Shown here in pieces: positions 24,460 to 32,114 of a stretch of 64,000 bases of DNA. Below the pieces are notes generated by a model. That model did not search any database. It was given only the letters and a program-made list of their open reading frames with translations, and was not told the DNA's origin. Origin of the DNA: Thalassospira alkalitolerans (GTDB lineage: Bacteria; Pseudomonadota; Alphaproteobacteria; Rhodospirillales; Thalassospiraceae); NCBI RefSeq assembly GCF_002115745.1, contig NZ_JFKB01000015.1, positions 17,498 through 81,497 on the forward strand, in the 5' to 3' direction. Made by a program: the position numbers and the translations under genes. The stretch's first letter is position 1; every line of letters starts with the position of its first letter.

Positions 24460-24714
24460 TTCACCAAGTTCGGCGCGATTGATGGCACGGTGATTGATGT
24501 GTCGCCAGATGCTGTGGTGGATGAAAAACCAGGGCCTGTTTACTTGGAGAAGGTCGAACTGGCTCAGCAATATTTGACGGTGCACGGGCGTGAAGCGCCG
24601 CTGCAACCGGGTATGACGGTTACGGCAAACATCCGAACGGGTGAGCGTCGTTTGTTGGAATATGTCCTCGGGCCGATGTTGCGGTATCGGGATGAGAGTT
24701 TGAGGGAGAGATAA
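24460..24714 (+). pseudogene. C-terminal fragment of a type I secretion membrane-fusion protein (HlyD family)
   Basis: 84 codons without a proper start (a GTG exists at 24490). The sequence contains GTVIDVSPDAVVDEKPGPVY, LQPGMTVTANIRTGERRLLE and the ending YVLGPMLRYRDESLRER, the standard C-terminus of HlyD/PrtE-type adaptors. The periplasmic hairpin and membrane anchor are missing; the frame is cut at motif copy 5. It lies 2 bases upstream of the next gene, so the original operon order is preserved. Confidence 0.85.
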
Positions 24715-24716
24715 TT

Positions 24717-25676
24717 ATGTCAGTGCCTTTTCACAATAAGTTTGTCGTGAGTGTGCTTTTAACCGTGTTTATTGGAATTGGATTATTGACCATTTCTCTA
24801 GATTCATATGCTCAAGATTGTAGCTCACTCAAGGACTCAACCTTCACGGAAAAGGTTGATTTTAATAATGTTCCAAAGATGTATGAGTGTGCTTTGGGTG
24901 GAGATGATTATCTTAAGTCTTATCTGCAAGGACTGTTTTTCTCTGGATTAATAGATTTTACTGATGATCAGATTGATTTATTAAGATCTCCTGTTGAGGA
25001 TGATGATTACTCTCTTTTAAAGTCTTATTTTATTAATGCATCTAGGCCAAGGGGGGACGGGGATAAGGAAGATTCTATCGAGTTTCTTATTCAATCTGCG
25101 AAGCTTGGAAATCCATATGCCGGTTATCTTGCTTCAGCGAGATATATATATGAAGATGGACATCTGGCGGATGCTATATCTCATTTTTCTTATAATTATA
25201 GTCATAGATATGGAATGTTCTTTTTTTCTATGAGGAGAATGATTAAAAATGGGTGCTATGATTTAAGCAGACTTCAGAAAGATTCTGTAAAAAAAGGATT
25301 CTATTATGATCCTCATTTTTTGAATTTTATTTTTTATTTCAGAAATAGTGGATGCATAATTAATGATTTTGATATGAGTATAGGGAATTATTTTTATCTT
25401 CCTATAAATGATTACATTAAAGCAAATGAATATTCCAATGAATTTGAATTATTAAAAATTACTGATTGGATTAGAGAACATAAGAGCTTAGATAAAGAAA
25501 GCCCTTTGATGTTTTGCGATAATCACAATGATAGCGTTTGTAGTGTTTATGCTTTCTATGATGACTTTTACTGTAAGTCTATTATTACTGTTCGTGAGAG
25601 GGATGTTTTTTTATCTCCAGAGTATAAAAAGTGTCGGGAAATATTTCTAATACAGCATAAGCCAATTCAGGAGTGA
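24717..25676 (+). CDS. Exported protein of unknown function beside the secretion remnant
   Basis: 319 residues with a clear signal peptide (hydrophobic VVSVLLTVFIGIGLLTISL, then SYAQD). The mature part is acidic and aromatic-rich with a few Sel1-like helices (IEFLIQSAKLGNPYAGYLAS, then YEDGHLADA) and at least seven cysteines. DNA is markedly AT-rich compared with the window. It follows the HlyD fragment by 2 bases, so it was probably an accessory gene of that secretion operon. No named family recognised. It appears intact but stranded. Confidence 0.68.
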   Translation: MSVPFHNKFVVSVLLTVFIGIGLLTISLDSYAQDCSSLKDSTFTEKVDFNNVPKMYECALGGDDYLKSYLQGLFFSGLIDFTDDQIDLLRSPVEDDDYSLLKSYFINASRPRGDGDKEDSIEFLIQSAKLGNPYAGYLASARYIYEDGHLADAISHFSYNYSHRYGMFFFSMRRMIKNGCYDLSRLQKDSVKKGFYYDPHFLNFIFYFRNSGCIINDFDMSIGNYFYLPINDYIKANEYSNEFELLKITDWIREHKSLDKESPLMFCDNHNDSVCSVYAFYDDFYCKSIITVRERDVFLSPEYKKCREIFLIQHKPIQE

Positions 25677-25681
25677 ATAAC

Positions 25682-25860
25682 ATGAGCTCAGATAATTCGG
25701 ATAAAATTGATAGTACGGTTACTGGCTCTATTAAAACAGCAAATGGCGCGGTTAATATGTTTGGAGCTATCCAGGACATATTGGACGAGATTTCAAAAAC
25801 GGGGACAGATTTAGATTTCAAAAACGGGGACACAAAAACGGGGACAGATTTAATTAATTA
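25682..25860 (+). pseudogene. N-terminal fragment of an unrecognised gene, truncated by motif copies
   Basis: From ATG 25682 (GTG 25673 also possible) about 38 native codons read MSSDNSDKIDSTVTGSIKTA and then NGAVNMFGAIQDILDEI. The frame then enters three motif copies that encode KTGTDL-type nonsense and stops in TAG at 25859-25861. The native part could be the start of the substrate of the type I system, but there is too little to tell. Confidence 0.55.
25795..25860 (-). repeat. Cassette-edge motif, copies 6a-6c in tandem
   Basis: Three closely spaced copies of AAAAACGGGGACA: 25795-25814 (followed by GATTTAG), 25820-25833 (short) and 25834-25860 (full). The last 27 bases are identical to 24432-24458. 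To the right, 25861-26056 holds no gene I recognise, and then DUF3422 begins. Confidence 0.75.
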
Positions 25861-26056
25861 GCATTCAGCTTATGCTTGCCGCACGGGGGCATCTGAGAAC
25901 GGAGATTGTGGAGTTTGCGGTCCGATGCAGTCTGCGCGCGGCTTTGCCGTGCTCGACCTTCGAGCTAAAATGTGCCACTGGCACATTTTCTTAACGCTCT
26001 CAGCCTTCAAGTTATGAGCCTGACGGACATCAAGAAAAAGAGTTCTCCAAACACCC

Positions 26057-27325
26057 TTACCCCTCGTCGCGATGCAGCGCATTTTTGATGCGGCGCATGG
26101 AAAGCCAGATGGCAGCAAGGACGACCGGCACGGCGATGCCGGTGGCGAGGCGGTCGTTGATGGGAACCCCGGCGTCTTTGATTGCCTTGAACAGATATCC
26201 CAGAAGCCCGACGGCGTAATAGGTGATGGCGGCAACCGACAGGCCTTCGACGGTTTGTTGCAGACGGAGTTGCAATTTGACGCGGCGGTCCATGCTGGCG
26301 AGCAGGTCGCGGTTTTGGGCTTCGAGCAGGATATCGACCCTTGTGCGCAGCAGGTTATTGGCGCGTGCCACCCGTTTTGACAGGACTTCGAGGCGGTCGC
26401 CGATGTTTTGGCAGGTGCGCATGGCCGGGGCCAAACGGCGCTCCATGAATTCGGTGATGGTTTGCAGGCCTTCGATGCGGTCTTCGCGCAGTTCGACCAA
26501 ACGGGCCTGCACGATGCGGTAATAGGCGCGGGCGGCACTGAACCGGTAATTCAGCGAGGCGGCCATTTCTTCGGTCTGGGCGGCAAGGTCGGTCAGTTTT
26601 TGCAGGGCGCCTTCGTCGTCGGTGTGGGATTTGCTGGCCATTTCGGCGGTAATCACCGACAGGCGGGTATCGATTTCCGAGACCTTGGGCGTCGCGCAAT
26701 GGGCCAGCGGAAAGGCGAGCAACGCCATCATGCGATAGACTTCGATTTCCTTGAGGCGCTGGATCAACCGCCCGGCCTGCAGGGTTTCAAGGCCCTGATC
26801 GCGGATCAATATCCGCCCGAAGCCATCGCCATGCAGGCGAAAATCGGTCCAGACCATGGCCGTGCCGCCCATCACCCGCCCCCCGGTCAGGCCATTATGA
26901 TCAAACAGGCGCGAAATTTCATCCGGGCTGCGGTCTTCGCGGTCCATGGCAATATGCAGGCCGACCAAAAGTTGGCCCGGTGTGGTTGCCAGCCAATCTT
27001 CGGGGATCAGGTTTAAAACCGGATCATCAAAGGGATGGTCAAATTCGGCCTGGCGTTTAAAGACATAGACGGTGAATTCAGCATGACGTTCCCAAATCAC
27101 GGCAAAGCCATCGCATTGGCCTTCGTAATATTTCTGATCCGGGGCCGGGGGCGTTAAACTGTAACGCTGGCAAAAGCCCTTGAAATGATCGCGGACATCG
27201 GCGTCAAGCTCTTCGCCAGCCTGAAAGGCAATGCAGCTGCATCGGGCCGGGCTTTGCACCCCGCCAAACGGCCGGGCATGGATTTCGTTATGCAGGGCGA
27301 CGCGCTGGGGGTGTTCAACAAACAT
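26057..27325 (-). CDS. DUF3422 membrane protein
   Basis: 422 residues from ATG 27325. The N-terminus HNEIHARPFGGVQSPARC is the family hallmark. Central coiled-coil-rich helices run from about 215 to 340 (LEVLSKRVARANNLLRTRVD). Two C-terminal membrane segments follow (AAITYYAVGLLGYLF and IAVPVVLAAIWL), so a large cytoplasmic domain is tethered to the inner membrane. Function unknown, widespread in proteobacteria. Its last 20 codons recur in diverged form at 24346-24431, marking this 3' end as the integration point of the accessory DNA. Confidence 0.85.
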   Translation of the reverse strand: MFVEHPQRVALHNEIHARPFGGVQSPARCSCIAFQAGEELDADVRDHFKGFCQRYSLTPPAPDQKYYEGQCDGFAVIWERHAEFTVYVFKRQAEFDHPFDDPVLNLIPEDWLATTPGQLLVGLHIAMDREDRSPDEISRLFDHNGLTGGRVMGGTAMVWTDFRLHGDGFGRILIRDQGLETLQAGRLIQRLKEIEVYRMMALLAFPLAHCATPKVSEIDTRLSVITAEMASKSHTDDEGALQKLTDLAAQTEEMAASLNYRFSAARAYYRIVQARLVELREDRIEGLQTITEFMERRLAPAMRTCQNIGDRLEVLSKRVARANNLLRTRVDILLEAQNRDLLASMDRRVKLQLRLQQTVEGLSVAAITYYAVGLLGYLFKAIKDAGVPINDRLATGIAVPVVLAAIWLSMRRIKNALHRDEG

Positions 27326-27355
27326 TGCCTCGGGCTTTCATAATTGGCCATTGCG

Positions 27356-27406
27356 GTCTATATAAAGCGTGTCGGGGCGTGCCCCGGCTGTACTCTTTAT
27401 ATAGAC
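27356..27406. repeat. Nested perfect inverted repeat (cruciform) between DUF3422 and tldD
   Basis: Outer arms GTCTATATAAAG (27356-27367) and CTTTATATAGAC (27395-27406) pair perfectly. Inside them CGGGGC (27373-27378) and GCCCCG (27381-27386) form a second stem. It lies in the divergent promoter region. It could be an operator, a structured leader or a small mobile-element remnant. Confidence 0.6.
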
Positions 27407-27532
27407 GAAAGTGAAAGCTGGCAGATAGCCCTGAAACCATAAGGGAAAATACTGTCACAATTGCTTCTATCTTTGAGGGTATGTCCCCGTATGGCCACGA
27501 TCCGGCCGCTATCACGCCCGCAAGGAGGTTCC

Positions 27533-28966
27533 ATGACCGATCTGAGCAAAACCGACAGCCTGTTTTTCGCCAAGGGCGACCTTGATCGCGAGCGGCTTGA
27601 AAATCAGGTCAATGATGCGCTTAGCACCGCAGAAGACGGGGAACTTTTCCTTGAATACCGCCAGTCGGAAAGCCTGACATGGGATGACGGACGGCTGCGC
27701 AGTGCCAATTTTGATACCGCACAGGGTTTTGGCCTGCGCGCGGTTGCCGATGAAGCCACCGCGTTTTCCCATTCCAACGAGCTTTCCAATGACGCGGTTG
27801 GCCGGGCGGCCGAGACCGTCAAGGCGGTTGGGCAAGGTCGGTCGGGCAAGGTTGATCTGGGATCAATTGGCACCAATGTGTCGCTTTATTCCGACATCAA
27901 TCCGCTGGGCGAAGCATCGTTTGAGGCCAAAGTTGATTTGCTGGGCAAGGTTGATGCCTATGCCCGGTCCAAAGACCCGCGTGTTGCACAGGTTTCGGCA
28001 TCGATTTCGGGCAATTGGCAGGCGGTGCAAATCTGGCGCAGTGGCGGCCAGCGGATTGGCGATATTCGCCCGCTGGTGCGGTTTAATGTTTCCGTCGTCG
28101 TCAAACAGGGCGACCGCATGGAAAGTGGATCACATGGTCAGGGCGGGCGCATTGGCTATGACGGGTTCTTTGATGAAAAAACCTGGAAATCGGCTGTTGA
28201 TGAAGCATTGCGTCAGGCAACGCTGAACCTTGACTCGGTTGCCACCCCGGCGGGCGAGATGACCGTTGTGCTTGGCCCGGGCTGGCCCGGGATTTTGTTG
28301 CATGAAGCCATCGGCCATGGGCTTGAGGGTGATTTCAATCGCAAGGGCACATCGGCCTTTGCCGGGCTTTTGGGCCAGCGGATTGCATCGCCCGGCGTCA
28401 CGGTTGTGGATGATGGCACGATCCATGATCGGCGCGGGTCGCTTTCGATCGATGATGAAGGCACACCGACCCAAAGAACGGTTCTGATCGAGGATGGCAT
28501 CCTGAAAGGCTTCATGCAGGATCGGTTGAATGCGCGCCTTACCGGGGTTAAATCCACCGGCAATGGACGACGTCAATCCTATGCCCATGCGCCGATGCCA
28601 CGCATGACCAATACCTATATGCTGGGCGGGGATAAAGACCCGGGCGAAATTCTGGCATCGGTCAAAAAGGGCATCTATGCGGTTAATTTCGCGGGTGGTC
28701 AGGTCGATATCACATCGGGCAAATTCGTGTTTTCGGCCTCGGAAGCCTATCTGATTGAAAACGGCAAACTGGGTGCCCCGGTCAAGGGCGCGACCCTGAT
28801 CGGCAATGGCCCCGACAGCCTGACCAAGGTTTCCATGATCGGCAACGATATGGAACTTGATGAAGGTATCGGGACGTGTGGCAAGGATGGCCAGGGTGTG
28901 CCGGTGGGTGTTGGTCAACCAACACTTCGGATTGATGGCCTGACGGTTGGCGGCACCGCCGTCTAA
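27533..28966 (+). CDS. tldD: Metalloprotease TldD
   Basis: 477 residues from ATG 27533, which has a full AGGAGG six bases upstream; the frame is open 24 codons further. The zinc site HEAIGHGLEGDFN is at 257-269 (HExxxH). TldD forms a heterodimer with TldE/PmbA, whose gene is at 60.1 kb in this window, and degrades unfolded peptides; in enteric bacteria the pair matures microcins and degrades CcdA. A ccdA antitoxin gene is also present here. Followed by a strong terminator. Confidence 0.94.
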   Translation: MTDLSKTDSLFFAKGDLDRERLENQVNDALSTAEDGELFLEYRQSESLTWDDGRLRSANFDTAQGFGLRAVADEATAFSHSNELSNDAVGRAAETVKAVGQGRSGKVDLGSIGTNVSLYSDINPLGEASFEAKVDLLGKVDAYARSKDPRVAQVSASISGNWQAVQIWRSGGQRIGDIRPLVRFNVSVVVKQGDRMESGSHGQGGRIGYDGFFDEKTWKSAVDEALRQATLNLDSVATPAGEMTVVLGPGWPGILLHEAIGHGLEGDFNRKGTSAFAGLLGQRIASPGVTVVDDGTIHDRRGSLSIDDEGTPTQRTVLIEDGILKGFMQDRLNARLTGVKSTGNGRRQSYAHAPMPRMTNTYMLGGDKDPGEILASVKKGIYAVNFAGGQVDITSGKFVFSASEAYLIENGKLGAPVKGATLIGNGPDSLTKVSMIGNDMELDEGIGTCGKDGQGVPVGVGQPTLRIDGLTVGGTAV

Positions 28967-28992
28967 CCCAAAAGTTTAACTGATTTTTGCAA

Positions 28993-29021
28993 GATAACCC
29001 CGGGATTTTCCCGGGGTTATC
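28993..29021 (+). terminator. Rho-independent terminator after tldD
   Basis: Perfect 12-bp stem GATAACCCCGGG / CCCGGGGTTATC with the loop ATTTT, starting 27 bases after the stop. Confidence 0.75.
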
Positions 29022-29202
29022 TACTTTAGGATAGGTACAATCAACAATACCCCCCCTCATTCACGTCCAATAGAATGACTTTCCTCTTGACCAGATAGCC
29101 CATAATCTGTCGGCCACGAAATGAAACACGATTGCGTTCCGGTAACGTCGAAATATACGACGCTCAGGTGGGGCCTGCGGGAAAAGCAATCCGATATGTG
29201 GC

Positions 29203-30684
29203 TTGGGGGAATTCTTGAATTGTTTTAACTGGCGGTATGGCACGGCCTGTTGTGCGGTACTTGGTATGTTGATTGCGGGACTGCAATCGGCGAATGCCCA
29301 ACAAGGTGCGGATGTCCGAACGGACGAAGCCCGGAATTTTATTGATGATTTTGGACAAATCGTCGATGCGGCGGAACGGTCACGCCTGTTGCTTCAGACC
29401 GATGATGGCCGCGAAATCAGCTTTGCGGATGTTTTGACCAATCCCGATGATGTTGTTTTGAATTTCCGCTGGGCCAAGGCGCAAATTGCCCGTGGTGATG
29501 TGCGCGGGGCATCGGCCACACTGGAACGCGTTCTTGTTCTTGATCCCGATCTGGCGGTGGTGCGGCTTTATTACGCGATTGTGCTATATCGTCTTGATAG
29601 CCTTGACGAAGCCCGCGCCCAGTTCGAACGCCTGCGCAGCATGCCGGTATCGCCCGAGGTTGCCGCCGATATTGACCGTTACCTTGATGCCATTGAACGC
29701 AGGCGTGCGCGCCTGCATCAATATCTGACCCTGTCACTGGGCAGTCAGATCGACAGCAACCGCAATGCCGCCGCATCCGACAAGCAGCAACTTGTGACCG
29801 GCACGCTGAGCAATATCACCGCAAGTCAAGACAAGCCAAAGAACGACATCGCCTATATCGGGGCGCTGCGCTACGATATCAGTTACGATCTGGGCTATCA
29901 GGAAGGTCACGAAGTTTTTGCCGCCGTTACCGGATATGGCAGCGATCAGGTTCAGCTTGACGCGCTTGATCTTGGGTCGCTTTCGGTTGATCTTGGCGCG
30001 CGGATCAGGGGCGGATATTTCAGCCTGACACCAAGCCTTAATCACACGACACAATCGCTTTCGCGCGAAAAGTACCTGACATCGCGCGGCGGCCGTTTGC
30101 GCGCAGATTGGAACATTCGGCCCGATACCAATCTGTTTGCCGAGGTCAGCTATGCCGATGAACGTTATCAGAACACATCTGAATCAAGCGCGCTTCGCCT
30201 GCATTCCGGCCAGCGATACGGGGCGCGGACCGGCGCAAATTATGCCTGGAGCCCGTCAAACCGCACCACGCTTAATCTGAATGGTGGTAAAAAAGAAGCG
30301 GCTCGTAATTATTACAGTTACGATAGCTTGAGTACCGAGCTGATCCATGCTTATCTATTTGGCGGGGGAAGCTACATTAGCGGAAGTGTTCGCTATGGCC
30401 TTGATCAATATAGGGATCCTGACTCTTTGGTGACCGGCAGTTCGCCGCAACACCGAATGGATCGCAGTACAAGATTACGGCTGACCTATGGCGCGCCACT
30501 TTCACAATTGATGCCAGATGACGGGTTTGGGGATAGCAACACAGCAGGTCAGATATATGCCTTTCTGGCACCGATAAACTGGTCGGTCACGGGGGAATAT
30601 CTTGATACAAAATCAAACATTCCCAACTACGAATATCATAACGCGCGTGCGCAGATTTTCCTGACACGCCGGTGGGAGTTCTAG
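29203..30684 (+). CDS. Outer-membrane beta-barrel protein with periplasmic TPR domain (Slam/DUF560-like)
   Basis: About 490 residues. A signal peptide (VLGMLIAGLQSANAQ) is followed by TPR-like helices (NFRWAKAQIARGDVRGASAT, then VLDPDLAVVRLYYAIVLYRL). A C-terminal barrel of about 14 alternating strands ends in the outer-membrane signal RRWEF. This layout resembles surface lipoprotein assembly modulators. TTG 29203 or TTG 29215 must start it, since there is no ATG before the signal peptide; GGGGGA at 29205-29210 favours the second. It overlaps closely with fecR-like and cyclase genes, so the three are probably co-expressed. Confidence 0.78.
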   Translation: MGEFLNCFNWRYGTACCAVLGMLIAGLQSANAQQGADVRTDEARNFIDDFGQIVDAAERSRLLLQTDDGREISFADVLTNPDDVVLNFRWAKAQIARGDVRGASATLERVLVLDPDLAVVRLYYAIVLYRLDSLDEARAQFERLRSMPVSPEVAADIDRYLDAIERRRARLHQYLTLSLGSQIDSNRNAAASDKQQLVTGTLSNITASQDKPKNDIAYIGALRYDISYDLGYQEGHEVFAAVTGYGSDQVQLDALDLGSLSVDLGARIRGGYFSLTPSLNHTTQSLSREKYLTSRGGRLRADWNIRPDTNLFAEVSYADERYQNTSESSALRLHSGQRYGARTGANYAWSPSNRTTLNLNGGKKEAARNYYSYDSLSTELIHAYLFGGGSYISGSVRYGLDQYRDPDSLVTGSSPQHRMDRSTRLRLTYGAPLSQLMPDDGFGDSNTAGQIYAFLAPINWSVTGEYLDTKSNIPNYEYHNARAQIFLTRRWEF

Positions 30685-30686
30685 GG

Positions 30687-32114
30687 ATGTCGGTATTTGC
30701 AATTTTCGCCCCCCGTTGCGTAAAATGGACGCAACACTTCCGGATTGCGGTGGTTTCGGGTTTTGTATTTCTGACCAGCGCCACAATGGCACAGGCCGAA
30801 CGCAGCGGTGAAATGGCCGGCGTTTCGGCTGCGGTTAAAGGTGAAGTGCTTCTGGCACAATCGGTTGGCGAGGTTGGCATTCTGGTCGAAAGCGGCATGC
30901 CGGTTTACCTTGGCGATCGCATTACGACCTCGGCCAATTCGGGCATGCAGATCCTTCTGATGGATGAAACGGTATTTACCATCGGCCCGAACAGCGCCCT
31001 TGCCATTGATGAATTCGTTTATGACCCGATCACCGGGGATGGCAAGATCGTTGCCAATATGGCGCGCGGTATTGTGCGCTTTGTCACCGGAAAAATTCCG
31101 CTTAAGAACCCGTCGAGCATGGATATCAACCTTCCGGTCGGATCAATTGGCATTCGCGGCACCATTGGTTTGATCCGATCCGTCTCGGCCGAGGAAGCCA
31201 ACCAGATTGCGCCCGGCAGTTTTAAGACCGCCGCGACCAGCGATGATGGCAATGGCGCATCGCCGTTGATTTTCATGGCGGTCAATCAGGGACCGGGCCT
31301 ATCGCGCAATGACACAACATCGCGCCCCGGTGCCTTTGCCGTCTTTGATCAGAACGGCAACAGCCAGAATGTCACCGGCGAGAATTTCGGTGTCTTTGTT
31401 GGCAGCAATACCGTCAGCGACCCGGTTCGGTTCCCGGTAAGTCTGGCGACCTTTGATTTTTCCAGTGCCTTGGTTCGCACGGCATCGAATACGCAAATTG
31501 ACGGACCAAGCAGCACGGCAGGCACCACTCAACCGGCCCGCAAAACCCCGATCAGCCGCCAACAGACACGTCAGGCCACAACCCAAACCGGGTCAGCCAT
31601 GGCATCGACGCTTGACGTCGCCATGGCACAGGTTTCAAACACCCATGCTGGCAGCAGTCAGCAGGAAACGGCATCGATACTGAACAATGTCGAAGAAAGC
31701 GCCAGTTCGAGCGGCGGCGGTAGTAGCAGCAGCCCGTTTACTTTTGACGGAATGCGGCAAGTCAGTCTAGGATCGGCAAGCACCGGCGATATAAGTGTCG
31801 ATAATGGAAACATCGCATATACATTCAGAACTGATATAGATTATGCAAATCACACTATTGATATCAGTTTTTCCAATATTAATGATCATTCAGAAGCATA
31901 CACAGGGAATGCATATTTTCAATCGCCATTTAACTATGAAATAGCATCCGGAACCGCCTCATTTACTGGATCAGCATTCAAAACAGATCCAAATTGCACC
32001 GCATTAGGTTGCAATGCAACTGCAACATTCACTGATGCCTACAACGTCGATTTCAATGTAAAGACCACTGCTGAACCTGCCGGAGCTTCGGGCAGTGAAA
32101 CTTTGTCGCCTTAA
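30687..32114 (+). CDS. Exported FecR-domain protein
   Basis: 475 residues with a signal peptide (SGFVFLTSATMAQAE). The FecR domain covers about 50-170 (VYLGDRITTSANSGMQILLM, NSALAIDEF, then VGSIGIRGTIG). A Ser/Thr/Gln-rich linker follows, then a poly-Ser/Gly hinge (about 345-358) and a small beta-rich C-terminal region with two Cys (DPNCTALGCNA). That end is visibly AT-richer than the rest. It starts 2 bases after the barrel stop and overlaps the cyclase start. FecR domains here act as periplasmic sensors or surface-linked modules rather than sigma-factor regulators, since no sigma factor is adjacent. Confidence 0.82.
   Translation: MSVFAIFAPRCVKWTQHFRIAVVSGFVFLTSATMAQAERSGEMAGVSAAVKGEVLLAQSVGEVGILVESGMPVYLGDRITTSANSGMQILLMDETVFTIGPNSALAIDEFVYDPITGDGKIVANMARGIVRFVTGKIPLKNPSSMDINLPVGSIGIRGTIGLIRSVSAEEANQIAPGSFKTAATSDDGNGASPLIFMAVNQGPGLSRNDTTSRPGAFAVFDQNGNSQNVTGENFGVFVGSNTVSDPVRFPVSLATFDFSSALVRTASNTQIDGPSSTAGTTQPARKTPISRQQTRQATTQTGSAMASTLDVAMAQVSNTHAGSSQQETASILNNVEESASSSGGGSSSSPFTFDGMRQVSLGSASTGDISVDNGNIAYTFRTDIDYANHTIDISFSNINDHSEAYTGNAYFQSPFNYEIASGTASFTGSAFKTDPNCTALGCNATATFTDAYNVDFNVKTTAEPAGASGSETLSP

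Noticed and set aside
25795..25860. Considered as a short CRISPR-like or tandem repeat array
   Set aside because: Spacing is irregular (25 and 14 bases) with no spacers of equal length, and the same motif occurs singly elsewhere.
25870..26538. A 222-codon minus-strand frame at the DUF3422 3' end
   Set aside because: It overlaps DUF3422 in another frame and is Pro/Ser/Cys-rich nonsense.
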